From the NCBI GenBank assembly GCA_030141605.1, contig JAQGDQ010002410.1, forward strand, positions 1 through 64,000: DNA of 64,000 nucleotides, written 5' to 3'. This DNA is from Tubiluchus corallicola (taxonomy: Eukaryota; Priapulida; Priapulimorpha; Priapulimorphida; Tubiluchidae). The translations under genes were made by a program, and so were the position numbers. The notes beneath the pieces are model-generated. The model was given only the letters and a program-made list of their open reading frames with translations. It ran no database searches and was not told where the DNA came from. Positions 19,182-29,900 of the stretch are shown piece by piece (within the stretch, counting starts at the first letter, position 1; every line of letters starts with the position of its first letter).

Positions 19182-20492
19182 ATGAAACATATTTTTCTTC
19201 TATTTACATTTATTGTTTTATTATTTTCATCTTGTAATGGTAATAGTGAATCAGAGAGAAACCCTTCATTGACAGACACCCTTTCTAACGATGAGCTTTT
19301 AGATTTGGTGCAAAGTCAAACGTTCAGATATTTTTGGAATTTTGCTCATCCAGTCTCAGGCTTAGCAAGGGAACGGAGTAATGGTAATGATAATATTGTT
19401 ACTATTGGAGGTTCTGGCTTTGGGGTTATGGTTATTATTGTGGGAGTAGAACGGGGCTATATTACAAGAGATGAGGCTGCTGAAAGGCTATTGAAGATAA
19501 CTAAATTCTTGCGTGATGATGCAGAGCGTTACCACGGGGTGTGGTCGCACTGGTTGAATGGGGAAACCGGGGAAACTATACCCTTTTCTGATAAGGATGA
19601 CGGGGGCGATCTTGTGGAGACTTCTTTTATGATACAGGGTTTACTTACAGCACGTAAGTATTTCGATGCGAATAATACTCAAGAGCAAGAGTTGCGTGAA
19701 ATTATTACCCAATTGTGGGAAGAGGTGGACTGGAATTTTTATACAAAGGGTGAAAATAAACTCTATTGGCATTGGTCTAAGAATCATGGTTGGGAAATGA
19801 ATATGCCTATTACAGGTTACAATGAGGCATTGATAACTTATGTGCTTGCTGCTTCGTCTCCTACCAATTCTATTGCTGCAAGTGTGTATGAGGGTTGGAA
19901 GGCTTCTGATCATTTTATTAATGGTAAGAGTTTTTATGACATTCCCCTTCCTTTGGGTTTTGATTATGGTGGACCTTTGTTTTTTGCTCATTATTCGTTT
20001 TTGGGTTTAGACCCTAATAGGGTTTCTGACACGCATGCAAGTTATTGGGAACAAAATGTGAATCATACTTTAATTAATAGGGCCTATTGTATAGATAATC
20101 CTAAGGGATATAAGGGATATGGTGAAAATTGTTGGGGGCTCACGGCGAGTGATAACCATATAGGGTATTCGGCTCACGAACCTAATAATGATTTGGGGGT
20201 TATTACCCCAACAGCTGCTTTAAGTTCTTTTCCTTATACTCCTGACTATTCTATGCAGGTTTTAAAATATTTATATTATGAGTTGCGAAAAGAGCTATGG
20301 GGCAATTATGGTTTTAAAGATGCTTTTAATCTTTCGGAGGGTTGGTTTGCGGAATCGTACCTTGCTATTGACCAAGGGCCTATTGTTATAATGATAGAGA
20401 ATCATCGTTCGGGTTTATTGTGGGACACTTTTATGAAGAATGAGGAGGTTATAGGTGGACTAACAAAATTGGATTTTCAAGTAATTGATTAA
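19182..20492 (+). CDS. GH144-like (glucoamylase-like domain) surface lipoprotein, probable endo-beta-1,2-glucanase
   Basis: 436 residues. Lipobox FSSC gives Cys18. The body matches the glucoamylase-like (alpha/alpha)6 barrel family: QSQTFRYFWNFAHPVSGLARERSNG, IGGSGFGVMVIIVGVERGYI, WSHWLNGETGETIPFSDKDDGGDLVETSFMIQGLL, HWSKNHGWEMNMPITGYNEALITYVLAASSP, ENCWGLTASD and GPIVIMIENHRSGLLW. Characterised GH144 members from Bacteroidota cut linear beta-1,2-glucan into sophorooligosaccharides. Sitting just after SusC/SusD, it would act at the cell surface to feed the transporter. Substrate is inferred from family; a beta-glucosidase partner is not in the window. Confidence 0.82.
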   Translation: MKHIFLLFTFIVLLFSSCNGNSESERNPSLTDTLSNDELLDLVQSQTFRYFWNFAHPVSGLARERSNGNDNIVTIGGSGFGVMVIIVGVERGYITRDEAAERLLKITKFLRDDAERYHGVWSHWLNGETGETIPFSDKDDGGDLVETSFMIQGLLTARKYFDANNTQEQELREIITQLWEEVDWNFYTKGENKLYWHWSKNHGWEMNMPITGYNEALITYVLAASSPTNSIAASVYEGWKASDHFINGKSFYDIPLPLGFDYGGPLFFAHYSFLGLDPNRVSDTHASYWEQNVNHTLINRAYCIDNPKGYKGYGENCWGLTASDNHIGYSAHEPNNDLGVITPTAALSSFPYTPDYSMQVLKYLYYELRKELWGNYGFKDAFNLSEGWFAESYLAIDQGPIVIMIENHRSGLLWDTFMKNEEVIGGLTKLDFQVID

Positions 20493-20707
20493 TTAAGGAG
20501 CTTGCCTATTTATTCTTTCACTTATTGAGGGTAGGTAGTGCTTCGCGAATGGTATAATCGTCAAAACGAAATGTGCAGAAAACAACTATCTTTCAAGGTG
20601 GCTGCTCGTAATTATCATAACTCTTTTAGCGGGTAATTAACGTCTAAAACAACAATACTAAAAACATACTATATACTAGCATATCATCTAAATATCAAAC
20701 TTTATTT

Positions 20708-21535
20708 TTAGTTTCGAACCAACTTATAACTTTCTTGTTTTACCCATTCAGCCCATTGTTTAAGGTTTTTTGTTTTGTCAAAAATTTTATAACTAATAGG
20801 CTCACCAAAAGTAACAGTAATAGATTTACCTCTTTGCTTGAACATTTCACGAACAAGGTAAAGCATCTCAATATTAAACTTAATGCCCAGAAACTTACGC
20901 AAGTTGGCAAGAAAATAAAAAGAGTTGGACACTCCTCCGCTTATATGCACAGGTATAACATCTCTTTGGTGCTTAATAGCTTTAGAAATAAAACTTTTCT
21001 TCCATTCCAAATCATACACCTTCCCTTTTTTCTTTCTTGATATAAGTCCTGCGGGAAAAATAAGCACCTGTGTATCCGACTGATAAGTCTCCTCGATAAT
21101 AATAGCTGTTTTCTTAGCTTGTGCTCCGTGTTTATTAACAGGTGCAAAAAACATTTCTATAGGCTTTATGTTAAGAAGAATATCATTTACAAGAAACTTT
21201 ACATCTTTAAAAAAACCGTGAGTAATTTTTATCAACAACATACCATCTATACCCCCCAGTGGATGATTGGAAGCAATGATAAACCTTCCGTTTTTAGGAA
21301 CATTCTCTTGCCCCCTTACATTATAGTTTATCTCCAAAAAATTGGATAAAGTCTCATCCAAAAAACTTATTCCTTTTTTATCTCTATTGTCAATAAGAAA
21401 TTGGTTGATTTCCTCTTGGTGAATAATTCTTTTCAAATAATTAATAACAAACTTGGGTAGAAGTTTTAAAAGTTTAGACTTTTTAGAGGCAATGACCTTT
21501 TCAATGTCAATAAGTGGCAAATTATCCTTTTTCAT
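20708..21535 (-). CDS. PlsC-like acyltransferase
   Basis: 275 residues from ATG 21535; an upstream in-frame extension to 21622 is unlikely. Acyltransferase block I is ASNHPLGGIDGML, the Bacteroidota variant with His and Asp five apart instead of four; block III is FPAGLISRKKKGKVYDLEWKKSF, then VIPVHISGG. It probably acylates a glycerolipid, lyso-lipid or aminolipid at the inner membrane; the substrate cannot be fixed. Monocistronic, divergent from mraZ. Confidence 0.8.
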   Translation of the reverse strand: MKKDNLPLIDIEKVIASKKSKLLKLLPKFVINYLKRIIHQEEINQFLIDNRDKKGISFLDETLSNFLEINYNVRGQENVPKNGRFIIASNHPLGGIDGMLLIKITHGFFKDVKFLVNDILLNIKPIEMFFAPVNKHGAQAKKTAIIIEETYQSDTQVLIFPAGLISRKKKGKVYDLEWKKSFISKAIKHQRDVIPVHISGGVSNSFYFLANLRKFLGIKFNIEMLYLVREMFKQRGKSITVTFGEPISYKIFDKTKNLKQWAEWVKQESYKLVRN

Positions 21536-21790
21536 ATTCTTTATTGCACAAAATTTTAGAACAATAATAATGAAATTTTTTGAAGCATATTTAAAAAAAC
21601 ACAAAGACACAAGATTCTCCAACTTACAAACACTACTAATCTAATGAAGTAATACAAATATAAAATACTGCCCTTTGTAATACATCATCAGCAACCTCTT
21701 ATAAACTATACAGACTCAGAAGCTTACAAGCTTGCACAGAAGATTTTCAACACGCTGTTAGTCAAAAACTTATAGAATTGTTGAAAAAAA

Positions 21791-21826
21791 ATGGGTAAAA
21801 GTGGAAAAAAATGTTTTGAAGTGGGG
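21791..21826 (+). promoter_or_regulatory. MraZ operator: four boxes at exact 10-bp period
   Basis: TGGGT (21792), TGGAA (21802), TGTTT (21812) and TGGGG (21822) are each separated by 5 nt. MraZ in characterised bacteria binds TGGGN-type boxes spaced this way ahead of its own gene. The array ends about 45 bp before mraZ and is its likely autoregulatory site. The rest of the 21536-21871 gap shows no gene. Confidence 0.7.
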
Positions 21827-21871
21827 CAAAAAACAATTACTTTTACACTTTAAAACTTATTTATAGGTAGA

Positions 21872-22324
21872 ATGCTAACATTTATAGGCGAACATACAGG
21901 CAAAGTAGATGCAAAAGGAAGAGTAACTATTCCTTCTTCTTTCAAGAAACAAATGGCAAATGCTTCACAAAATACTTTTGTAATTCGCAAGGATATATTC
22001 ACTAGCTGTCTTAACTTATATCCTATGCAAGAATGGGAGCGAGAAATGGAAAACTTGCGAAGCAAAATTAACAAGTACAATAGAAAACATACCCAACTCC
22101 TACGTCAACTATTTAGAGGTACAGCAGAAGCAACTATAGACGGAAATGGACGGATACTAATACCTCAACGTTTGTTAGACAAGGTGGGAATAGAAAAAGA
22201 CATCATACTGCAAGGACAAGACGGTAAAATAGAACTGTGGAGTGATAAAAACTACGAAATTGCTGCTGAGGATATAAACAATATAGAAAATTTGACGGAA
22301 GAAATACTGGGAGGTGATGAGTAA
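21872..22324 (+). CDS. mraZ: Transcriptional regulator MraZ
   Basis: 150 residues with two AbrB-like repeats: GEHTGKVDAKGRVTIPSSFK (about 6-25) and GTAEATIDGNGRILIPQRL (about 84-102), each containing the DxxGR core. It binds DNA as a ring and represses the division/cell-wall cluster it heads. Its stop overlaps the rsmH start. Confidence 0.96.
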   Translation: MLTFIGEHTGKVDAKGRVTIPSSFKKQMANASQNTFVIRKDIFTSCLNLYPMQEWEREMENLRSKINKYNRKHTQLLRQLFRGTAEATIDGNGRILIPQRLLDKVGIEKDIILQGQDGKIELWSDKNYEIAAEDINNIENLTEEILGGDE

Positions 22325-23225
22325 TGAAACTTATCATATACCAGTATTATTGCAAGAGAGCATAGAGGGTTTGAACATATTACCTAATGGCATTTATACT
22401 GATTTAACTTTTGGAGGTGGGGGACATTCAAAAGCAATATTAGAAAAACTTAGCTCACAAGGCAAGTTAGTAGCTTTTGATAAGGACAGGGACGCAAAAC
22501 AGAATATAATTAAGGACAAACGATTTACATTAGTAAGAGAAGATTTTAGATATTTTAAAAATATGTTGAAGTACATAAACACATTGGAAATAGATGGGGT
22601 TCTTGCTGACCTTGGTGTATCATCGCACCATTTTAACGCACAAGAACGGGGATTTTCCTTCCGTTTTGATACTACCTTAGATATGAGAATGGACAATGAC
22701 ACTAAACTCACAGCAGCAGACATACTCAATACTTATACCAAAGAACAGCTGATAAAAATATTTAGAAACTATGGGAATGTAAAAGGTGCATATAGAGTAG
22801 CCCAAGACATCATAAACTTTCGGGCTGTTCAACCTTTAAAAAGAACTGTCGATTTGCAACAAGCTATACAGTTTTGCATACCCAAGCACAATCCCAGCAA
22901 GTACCTTGCTAAACTTTACCAAGCCCTACGTATAGAACTCAATCAAGAAATAGAGTCGCTAAAAGAAATGCTCTTAAAAACACCCAGTATGATGAAGAAG
23001 GGAGGTAGACTGGTGGTAATCACTTACCATTCGATAGAAGATAAGATAGTAAAAAACTTCATAAATAAAGGGACAATAGAAGGTCAAATAAAAAAGGATT
23101 TGTATGGCAACATAGAAAAACCTTTCAAAGCTATCAACAAAAAAACAATAAAACCTACAGAAGAAGAAATAAAAAAGAACAACCGAGCAAGAAGTGCTAA
23201 ACTAAGAATAGCAGAAAAAATATAA
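22317..23225 (+). CDS. rsmH: 16S rRNA (cytosine-1402-N4)-methyltransferase
   Basis: 302 residues from ATG 22317, which overlaps the end of mraZ by 8 bp; a GTG one codon earlier is possible. SAM-binding DLTFGGGGHSKAIL, then DGVLADLGVSSHHFNAQERGFSFRFD and VVITYHSIEDKIVKNF, are RsmH signatures. It methylates the ribosomal P site. Second gene of the cluster. Confidence 0.96.
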   Translation: MSNETYHIPVLLQESIEGLNILPNGIYTDLTFGGGGHSKAILEKLSSQGKLVAFDKDRDAKQNIIKDKRFTLVREDFRYFKNMLKYINTLEIDGVLADLGVSSHHFNAQERGFSFRFDTTLDMRMDNDTKLTAADILNTYTKEQLIKIFRNYGNVKGAYRVAQDIINFRAVQPLKRTVDLQQAIQFCIPKHNPSKYLAKLYQALRIELNQEIESLKEMLLKTPSMMKKGGRLVVITYHSIEDKIVKNFINKGTIEGQIKKDLYGNIEKPFKAINKKTIKPTEEEIKKNNRARSAKLRIAEKI

Positions 23226-23230
23226 TAGCT

Positions 23231-23608
23231 ATGAAAAAATATAAAGAGTTTGAAGATGTAGAGGAAAAAGACCGACAACGTAAAAAACATTCCCCATCTA
23301 TTAAGAATGTATTAGATGGCAGCATACTGACAAGCGACATAGTGCTAAATCAATTTTCTTTTATCCTCTTTCTCGTTATGCTTGCAATGATATACATAAG
23401 CAGCAGTTATAATTCACAAAGAATTATGAAAAATATTTATGAAAAAGAGACCCAATTAAAAGAATTAAGACACGAAGCAAGTACTATGGCTTCTGAATTG
23501 ATGAGTAAAACAAGGCGAACAGCAGTAATTGAGCAATTACAAAAAAGGGATATAGAATTAGAAGCCTCTAATGAACCCATAAAAAAAATCATAATTAATA
23601 AACATTAA
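23231..23608 (+). CDS. ftsL: FtsL-like division protein
   Basis: 125 residues: a charged cytoplasmic N-terminus (1-45), one membrane span (about 46-63, FSFILFLVMLAMIYISS), then a periplasmic coiled coil (EKETQLKELRHEASTMASELMSK). Position between rsmH and ftsI plus this layout identify the FtsL/YabD-type divisome protein; sequence alone would not. Confidence 0.85.
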   Translation: MKKYKEFEDVEEKDRQRKKHSPSIKNVLDGSILTSDIVLNQFSFILFLVMLAMIYISSSYNSQRIMKNIYEKETQLKELRHEASTMASELMSKTRRTAVIEQLQKRDIELEASNEPIKKIIINKH

Positions 23609-23616
23609 TCAAAAAG

Positions 23617-25734
23617 GTGAGTGTAAAACAAGACATCATAGATAGGTTTAAAATAATATATCTTTTTGTATTCCTATTTGCCTTTGCTGTTGTAGGACGT
23701 ATCATCTACCTACAAATAGTAGAGGGAAAAAAGTTGAGGCAACGAGGAGAAAACATTACCCGACAAGAATATAGCATAAAAGGATTGCGAGGCGATATTT
23801 TATCCGCTAATGGCAAATTGCTTGCAGGCACTATACCTATGTACCAGATATATATGGACACGCGGGCACAAGGACTAACCGATAAGATATTCAATGCTAA
23901 TATAGACTCTTTATCATTGAGATTAAGCAAATTTTTTCAAGACAAGTCACCTTCCCAATACAAAAAGGAACTTATACAAGCAAGAAACAATCATAGAAGG
24001 TATTATAAGATAAATAAGAAAAAGATTAATTATATAGAACTCCAAAACATAAAAACCTTCCCTATTTTTCGTCTGGGTAAAAATCAAGGGGGGGTTTTGC
24101 CTAAAACTTACAATGAGCGCATATTTCCATTTGGCAAATTGGCTGCTCGCACAATAGGATATACCACACGTGACCTATCCGACATAGGTTACGGAAAAGT
24201 AGGATTAGAAGGAGCTTATGAAACAGAGTTGAGAGGTGAAAGCGGATTGAATATTTTACAAAAAATAGGAGGAGAATGGATACCTATGACAGAAATAGAA
24301 CCAAGTAAAGGCTACGACTTGGTCACTACCATAGATGTTGATTTACAAGATATAACCGAGACAGCTCTTGAACAACAACTATGGAAACACAATGCAGATC
24401 ACGGCACAGTAGTATTGATGGAAACAGAAACAGGAGATATAAAAGCCATTGCTAACTTGAAATATAAGAAAGAAGAAGGATATATAGAAGCCTACAACTA
24501 CGCTATAGGAGAAGCAGTAGAGCCGGGTTCTACTTTTAAGTTACCTGCATTGATGGTCGCTATGGAAGATGGCTATATCGATTTAAATAGCAAAATCAAT
24601 ACAGGAAGTGGAAGTGCTAAATACTACAACCATACTATAAGAGACAACAAAGTGGGAGGTTATGGAGAAATAACAATTGAAGAGGCTTTTCAGTATTCGT
24701 CTAATGTCGCAATGACGAAAGTAATTAATCAATACTATAAAGGCAAAGAACAGCAATTTGTAGATAGACTTTATAGTATGAACCTAAATGAAAAACTTAA
24801 TATAGAAATATTGGGTGAAGGACATCCGTATATAAAATATCCGGGCGACAAATTGTGGTCAGGTTTGTCTCTTCTTATGATGTCATTCGGGTATGAAATA
24901 CAACTCACCCCACTTCAATTACTTACTTTTTATAATGCTATAGCTCATAACGGAAAAATGGTTAAGCCTCGTTTTGTAAAACGTATAGAAAAAGACGGAC
25001 AAACAATAAAAACCTTTAAAACAGAAATTATCAATCCTGCCACCTGCTCTCAAAGCACCGTAAACAAAGCACAAAAACTACTTGAAAAAGTAGTAGAAAG
25101 TGGCACGGCTACTAACTTAAAAAACCCCTATTATAAAATAGCAGGAAAAACAGGCACTACACAAATAGCCTATCAAAAAATGGGTTATTCTAAGGAGGGT
25201 AAGAAAAACTATTCATCTTCATTCGTCGGGTATTTTCCCGCTGAAAACCCTATGTATTCTTGTATTGTTGTTATATCCTCACCACGTAACAATGTTATCT
25301 ACGGAAACACAGTAGCTGCTCCTGTATTCAAAAAAGTAGCAGACGGAGTATATACCAAAACTATTAAAATGCACAAACAAAGCCCTACACATTTGGACAT
25401 TCCTAATCTACCTATCTCTAAGAATGGACACACTACTGACCTTACAACAATATTTCACGCTTTACAAATACCCACAAAAACACAAGAAGCCAAGTCTGAT
25501 TGGATTATTACAACGAGAGCAGATTATAATATCGACTATCAAAATAAAACTGTAAGACCCAATACAATGCCTAATGTAAAAGGGATGAGCCTGAAAGATG
25601 CTTTATACATATTAGAAAATTTGGGATTGAAAGTGAAATTTAAAGGCAAAGGCATGGTAATAGCACAGTCTATTCCCTCAGGGGAAAAAATAAGCAAAAA
25701 CAAACAAGTAACCCTTAACCTTCAAATGCTGTGA
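23617..25734 (+). CDS. ftsI: Septal peptidoglycan transpeptidase FtsI (PBP3) with PASTA domain
   Basis: 705 residues from GTG 23617. One membrane anchor (about 12-32), a PBP dimer domain (GLRGDILSANGKLLAGT), then the transpeptidase: SxxK in EPGSTFKL, SxN in YSSNVAMTK, KTG in AGKTGTTQ. The C-terminus carries a PASTA domain (MPNVKGMSLKDALYILENLG...IPSGEKI). It cross-links septal murein with FtsW. It is followed by murE after 1 bp. Confidence 0.97.
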   Translation: MSVKQDIIDRFKIIYLFVFLFAFAVVGRIIYLQIVEGKKLRQRGENITRQEYSIKGLRGDILSANGKLLAGTIPMYQIYMDTRAQGLTDKIFNANIDSLSLRLSKFFQDKSPSQYKKELIQARNNHRRYYKINKKKINYIELQNIKTFPIFRLGKNQGGVLPKTYNERIFPFGKLAARTIGYTTRDLSDIGYGKVGLEGAYETELRGESGLNILQKIGGEWIPMTEIEPSKGYDLVTTIDVDLQDITETALEQQLWKHNADHGTVVLMETETGDIKAIANLKYKKEEGYIEAYNYAIGEAVEPGSTFKLPALMVAMEDGYIDLNSKINTGSGSAKYYNHTIRDNKVGGYGEITIEEAFQYSSNVAMTKVINQYYKGKEQQFVDRLYSMNLNEKLNIEILGEGHPYIKYPGDKLWSGLSLLMMSFGYEIQLTPLQLLTFYNAIAHNGKMVKPRFVKRIEKDGQTIKTFKTEIINPATCSQSTVNKAQKLLEKVVESGTATNLKNPYYKIAGKTGTTQIAYQKMGYSKEGKKNYSSSFVGYFPAENPMYSCIVVISSPRNNVIYGNTVAAPVFKKVADGVYTKTIKMHKQSPTHLDIPNLPISKNGHTTDLTTIFHALQIPTKTQEAKSDWIITTRADYNIDYQNKTVRPNTMPNVKGMSLKDALYILENLGLKVKFKGKGMVIAQSIPSGEKISKNKQVTLNLQML

Positions 25735-25735
25735 T

Positions 25736-27202
25736 ATGATAGCAAATTTAAAAGACATATTAACCCAAATAGAAATACAACAGACGCTCAACCCGTTGGA
25801 CGCCACTGTAAAATCCATTCACACCAACTCTAAAAAAGTAGTTGAAGGAGGAATGTTTGTAGCTATTAAAGGTCTAACCACAGATGGCCATCAATACATT
25901 AATTCAGCTATAAAACAAGGAGCAAGTGTAATAGTATGCGAAAACTTGCCAGAAACCACCAACCCCAAAGTAACTTACATACAGGTAAAAAGCACTTCAC
26001 AAGCACTGCCTATCATCAACAGTAATTACTACAACAACCCTAGCTCTCTATTAAAATTAGTAGGAATAACAGGAACAAATGGTAAAACAACTATTGCCAC
26101 CTTATTATACAAATTATACAAACAACTTGGTTATAAAGTGGGACTCATTTCTACCATAACCTATTATATAGATGAAGAAGAGTACCCCGCCACACACACT
26201 ACACCAGACAATCTGAAACTTAACCAGTTAATATATGATATGGTAAAAGCAGGTTGCGATTATTGTTTTATGGAGGTGAGTTCACATTCTATACATCAAC
26301 AACGTATTGCAGGCCTACACTTTGTAGGTGGAGTATTTACCAATATTACACACGACCATTTGGACTATCACAAGACATTTGATGAATATTTAAAAACGAA
26401 AAAAACCTTCTTTGACCACTTGTCTATTTCTGCTTTTGCTCTTACTAATATTGACGATAAAAATGGTAAGATAATGTTGCAAAATACAGTGGCAAGAAAG
26501 CACTATTACACACTAAAAACCCAAGAAGAATTCAAAGCCAAAATTAGAGAACAACATTTCAATGGTACTTTAATAGAAATCAATCAACAAGAATTATGGA
26601 CAAACCTTATAGGAGAGTTCAACATCTACAATCTACTAGCTATCTATGCTACTGCATTGCTGCTTGGACAAAATGCTCAAACAGTTCTACAATGCCTTAG
26701 CACATTGAAAGCTGTAGAGGGACGCTTCCAGTACCTCAGTTCGCCTGGTGGAAAAATTGCCATTATAGACTATGCTCACACACCCGATGCTTTACGAAAT
26801 GTATTGAATACTATCAGCAAAATACGTAAACAAGACCAACAAATCATAACTGTAGTAGGTGCAGGAGGAGATAGAGACAAACATAAAAGAGAAAAAATGG
26901 GACACGAAACAGTAATGGTAAGCGACAAGGTGATACTCACATCAGACAACCCGCGCTACGAAAATCCCGATACTATCATACAAGACATACACAAAGGGAT
27001 ACCGAAAAAGGAAGAAAAGAAAATATTAACTATTTCAGACAGAAAACAAGCTATAAAAACTGCCTATATGATAGCTCAAAAAGGAGATATTATACTAATA
27101 GCAGGAAAGGGACACGAAACCTACCAAGAAATAGAGGGTGTGAGATATCATTTTAATGACAAAGAAATCATTCAAGAATGCTTTAATACTGATAATAATT
27201 AG
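25736..27202 (+). CDS. murE: UDP-MurNAc-tripeptide synthetase
   Basis: 488 residues. ATP loop [11 protein letters not shown] (about 113), central [19 protein letters not shown], and the C-terminal DNPR motif ([12 protein letters not shown]), which selects meso-diaminopimelate. The cell wall is therefore expected to be of the mDAP type. It adds the third residue of the stem peptide in the cytoplasm. Nearly contiguous with ftsI, 11 bp before mraY. Confidence 0.97.
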   Translation: MIANLKDILTQIEIQQTLNPLDATVKSIHTNSKKVVEGGMFVAIKGLTTDGHQYINSAIKQGASVIVCENLPETTNPKVTYIQVKSTSQALPIINSNYYNNPSSLLKLVGITGTNGKTTIATLLYKLYKQLGYKVGLISTITYYIDEEEYPATHTTPDNLKLNQLIYDMVKAGCDYCFMEVSSHSIHQQRIAGLHFVGGVFTNITHDHLDYHKTFDEYLKTKKTFFDHLSISAFALTNIDDKNGKIMLQNTVARKHYYTLKTQEEFKAKIREQHFNGTLIEINQQELWTNLIGEFNIYNLLAIYATALLLGQNAQTVLQCLSTLKAVEGRFQYLSSPGGKIAIIDYAHTPDALRNVLNTISKIRKQDQQIITVVGAGGDRDKHKREKMGHETVMVSDKVILTSDNPRYENPDTIIQDIHKGIPKKEEKKILTISDRKQAIKTAYMIAQKGDIILIAGKGHETYQEIEGVRYHFNDKEIIQECFNTDNN

Positions 27203-27213
27203 GTAAAGAGATT

Positions 27214-28485
27214 ATGTTATATTATTTGTTCAATTATTTACAAGACACATTAAATTTACCGGGAGCAGGAATGTTTCAATATATCTCTTTCCGTTCGGCT
27301 GCAGCCATTGTATTGTCTTTACTTATTTCTACTATCTATGGCAAGAAAATAATCAAAATATTACAAAAAAAACAAATAGGAGAAAACGTAAGAGACCTCA
27401 ACTTGCACGGACAGATTGAAAAAACAGGCACGCCCACTATTGGAGGTATTATTATCATTATAGCACTACTAATTCCTACTTTGTTATTCGCCAAATTAGA
27501 CAATATCTACATTCTATTAATGCTAATTACTACTATTTGGCTGGGAACAATAGGCTTTATAGACGACTACATCAAAACTTACAAAAAAAACAAAAAAGGC
27601 TTAGCCGCCAAGTTTAAGTTATTTGGACAAGTGAGCCTTGGGCTGATAGTAGGCATTACATTGTATGCAAGCGAAGATGCCGTTATACGCGAAACTATCA
27701 CTATACAAGAGTACGAGAAAAGAGCTGTAAATGAAAACCTCAAAAAGATAAAACAGAGCGAGTCAATAGTCCACAAAAAAGGTTATGTAATGGTGGAGAC
27801 GAAATCAACAAGAACAAATATTCCCTTCTTCAAAAACAATGAATTGGATTATGCCCAATTGCTCCCATTTATTAGCAAAAAAGCAAGAAAAAGTTGGGGA
27901 TGGGTAGTATTTATTATAACCGCTATTATTATTATTACAGCTGTTTCCAATGGGGCTAATATGACTGATGGTTTAGACGGCTTAGCCACCGGCACATCAG
28001 CTATTATAGGAAGCACACTTGCCGTATTGGCTTACGTTTCAGGTAACATCATCTATGCCAATTACCTCAACATAATGTATATTCCTAATGTAGGAGAGCT
28101 AGTGGTCTTTATAAGTGCTTTCATAGGTGCTACGATAGGTTTTCTTTGGTATAACTCTTATCCAGCACAGGTATTTATGGGTGATACAGGAAGTCTCACC
28201 ATAGGAGGTATTATTGCTACCTTCTCCATTATCATTCACAAAGAATTGTTAATACCTATACTATGCGGAATATTTTTTGTAGAGAACTTATCAGTAGTCT
28301 TACAAGTAGCTTATTTTAAATACACCAAGAAAAGAACAGGCATAGGAAAACGCATATTCAAAATGGCTCCTTTACACCATCATTATCAACTAAAAGGCTA
28401 CCCCGAAGCTAAAATAGTAACACGCTTTTGGATAGTGGGGATATTGTTGGCAGTACTGACCATTGTAACCTTAAAAGTAAGATAA
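27214..28485 (+). CDS. mraY: Phospho-MurNAc-pentapeptide transferase
   Basis: 423 residues with about ten membrane segments. Signatures: [45 protein letters not shown] and [21 protein letters not shown]. The loop at about 155-230 is long ([22 protein letters not shown]...), as in other Bacteroidota MraY. It makes lipid I on undecaprenyl phosphate. Confidence 0.97.
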   Translation: MLYYLFNYLQDTLNLPGAGMFQYISFRSAAAIVLSLLISTIYGKKIIKILQKKQIGENVRDLNLHGQIEKTGTPTIGGIIIIIALLIPTLLFAKLDNIYILLMLITTIWLGTIGFIDDYIKTYKKNKKGLAAKFKLFGQVSLGLIVGITLYASEDAVIRETITIQEYEKRAVNENLKKIKQSESIVHKKGYVMVETKSTRTNIPFFKNNELDYAQLLPFISKKARKSWGWVVFIITAIIIITAVSNGANMTDGLDGLATGTSAIIGSTLAVLAYVSGNIIYANYLNIMYIPNVGELVVFISAFIGATIGFLWYNSYPAQVFMGDTGSLTIGGIIATFSIIIHKELLIPILCGIFFVENLSVVLQVAYFKYTKKRTGIGKRIFKMAPLHHHYQLKGYPEAKIVTRFWIVGILLAVLTIVTLKVR

Positions 28486-28495
28486 CGAAAAGAAG

Positions 28496-29836
28496 ATGAA
28501 CCCCAAAAAGATTGTCATACTTGGAGCAGGCGAAAGCGGAACAGGAGCAGCCCTATTGGCACAAGCCAAGGGCTATGAAGTCTTTTTGTCAGACAAAGGC
28601 ACAATACAGCTTAAATACAAGAAACAGTTAGAAAAAAACAACATCACCTACGAAGAAAATGCACATACTGAGTTAAAAATATTAGAGGCATCAAAAATAA
28701 TTAAAAGCCCTGGTATACCTAACACCACTTCTATTATACAAAAGATACAACAACAACAAATACCCATTATTTCCGAAATAGAATTTGCTATGCAATACAG
28801 CTCTGCCAAAACTATTTGCATCACAGGAACTAATGGAAAAACCACAACAACTTCTCTCATCTATTACTCACTAAAAAATGCAGGATTGAATGTAGGCATA
28901 GCAGGAAATATTGGGAATAGTCTGGCTTTGCAAGTACTGAAAAACAGCTACGACTATTATGTAATAGAGTTAAGCAGCTTTCAATTGGACAATATATACA
29001 AACACAAACCCTATATTTCCATACTGCTAAATATTACAACAGACCATTTAGACCGCTATGGGAACGACATAGGAAACTACATACAATCTAAATTTCGCAT
29101 TATTAAAAATTTAGACATTAACACACATTTCATCTACAATCAAGATGATATTAATATAACAACAACATTAAGAAAGTTACCATTAACAACTAATTTATAT
29201 CCTTTCTCATTAAAACAAGATGTAGAAAAAGGAGCATATATACAAGACAAAAAAATAGTAGTTAATACTAATTTAAAACTATTTACTATGGAAATACAAC
29301 AACTTGCTTTACAAGGCAAGCACAATATTTACAACTCAATGGCAGCAGGGATAACAGCAAGGATACTAGATATTAAAGATGAACTTATCCGAGAAAGCCT
29401 AAGAACATTTACAAACATAGATCATCGTATGCAAAAAGTATTACAGATAGGAGGAATACAGTTTGTGAACGATTCGAAAGCCACTAACATCAACTCCGTA
29501 TGGTATGCCTTGGAATGTACCCACAAACCTATTGTTTGGATAGCAGGCGGCACAGACAAAGGCAACGACTATACAACACTCAAAAAATTAGTAAAAGATA
29601 AAGTAAAAGCCCTTATTTGCTTAGGCAAGGATAACACCAAATTGAAAAAAGCCTTTAGAGGTGTTATAAGCAATATTCAAGAAACACAATCGATGCAGCA
29701 AGCTGTAGAATGTGCCTACGACATAGCCAAAAAGGGCGATACAGTACTGCTATCACCCGCCTGTGCTAGTTTCGATTTGTTTAAAAACTACGAAGACCGA
29801 GGCGAACAGTTTATAGAAAGAGTAAGAAACTTATAA
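28496..29836 (+). CDS. murD: UDP-MurNAc-alanine:D-glutamate ligase
   Basis: 446 residues. N-terminal Rossmann start IVILGAGESGTGAALLA, ATP loop [13 protein letters not shown] (about 111), ELSSFQLD, NDSKATN, and the terminal DTVLLSPACASFDLFKNYEDRGEQF signature. It adds D-Glu to the stem peptide. It starts 10 bp after mraY. Confidence 0.97.
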   Translation: MNPKKIVILGAGESGTGAALLAQAKGYEVFLSDKGTIQLKYKKQLEKNNITYEENAHTELKILEASKIIKSPGIPNTTSIIQKIQQQQIPIISEIEFAMQYSSAKTICITGTNGKTTTTSLIYYSLKNAGLNVGIAGNIGNSLALQVLKNSYDYYVIELSSFQLDNIYKHKPYISILLNITTDHLDRYGNDIGNYIQSKFRIIKNLDINTHFIYNQDDINITTTLRKLPLTTNLYPFSLKQDVEKGAYIQDKKIVVNTNLKLFTMEIQQLALQGKHNIYNSMAAGITARILDIKDELIRESLRTFTNIDHRMQKVLQIGGIQFVNDSKATNINSVWYALECTHKPIVWIAGGTDKGNDYTTLKKLVKDKVKALICLGKDNTKLKKAFRGVISNIQETQSMQQAVECAYDIAKKGDTVLLSPACASFDLFKNYEDRGEQFIERVRNL

Positions 29837-29900
29837 CACGAATAATAATTATAGGAGAAAACGGCACTTGTCCTTACTATAAAGTTAGCTATAGAGAAAT

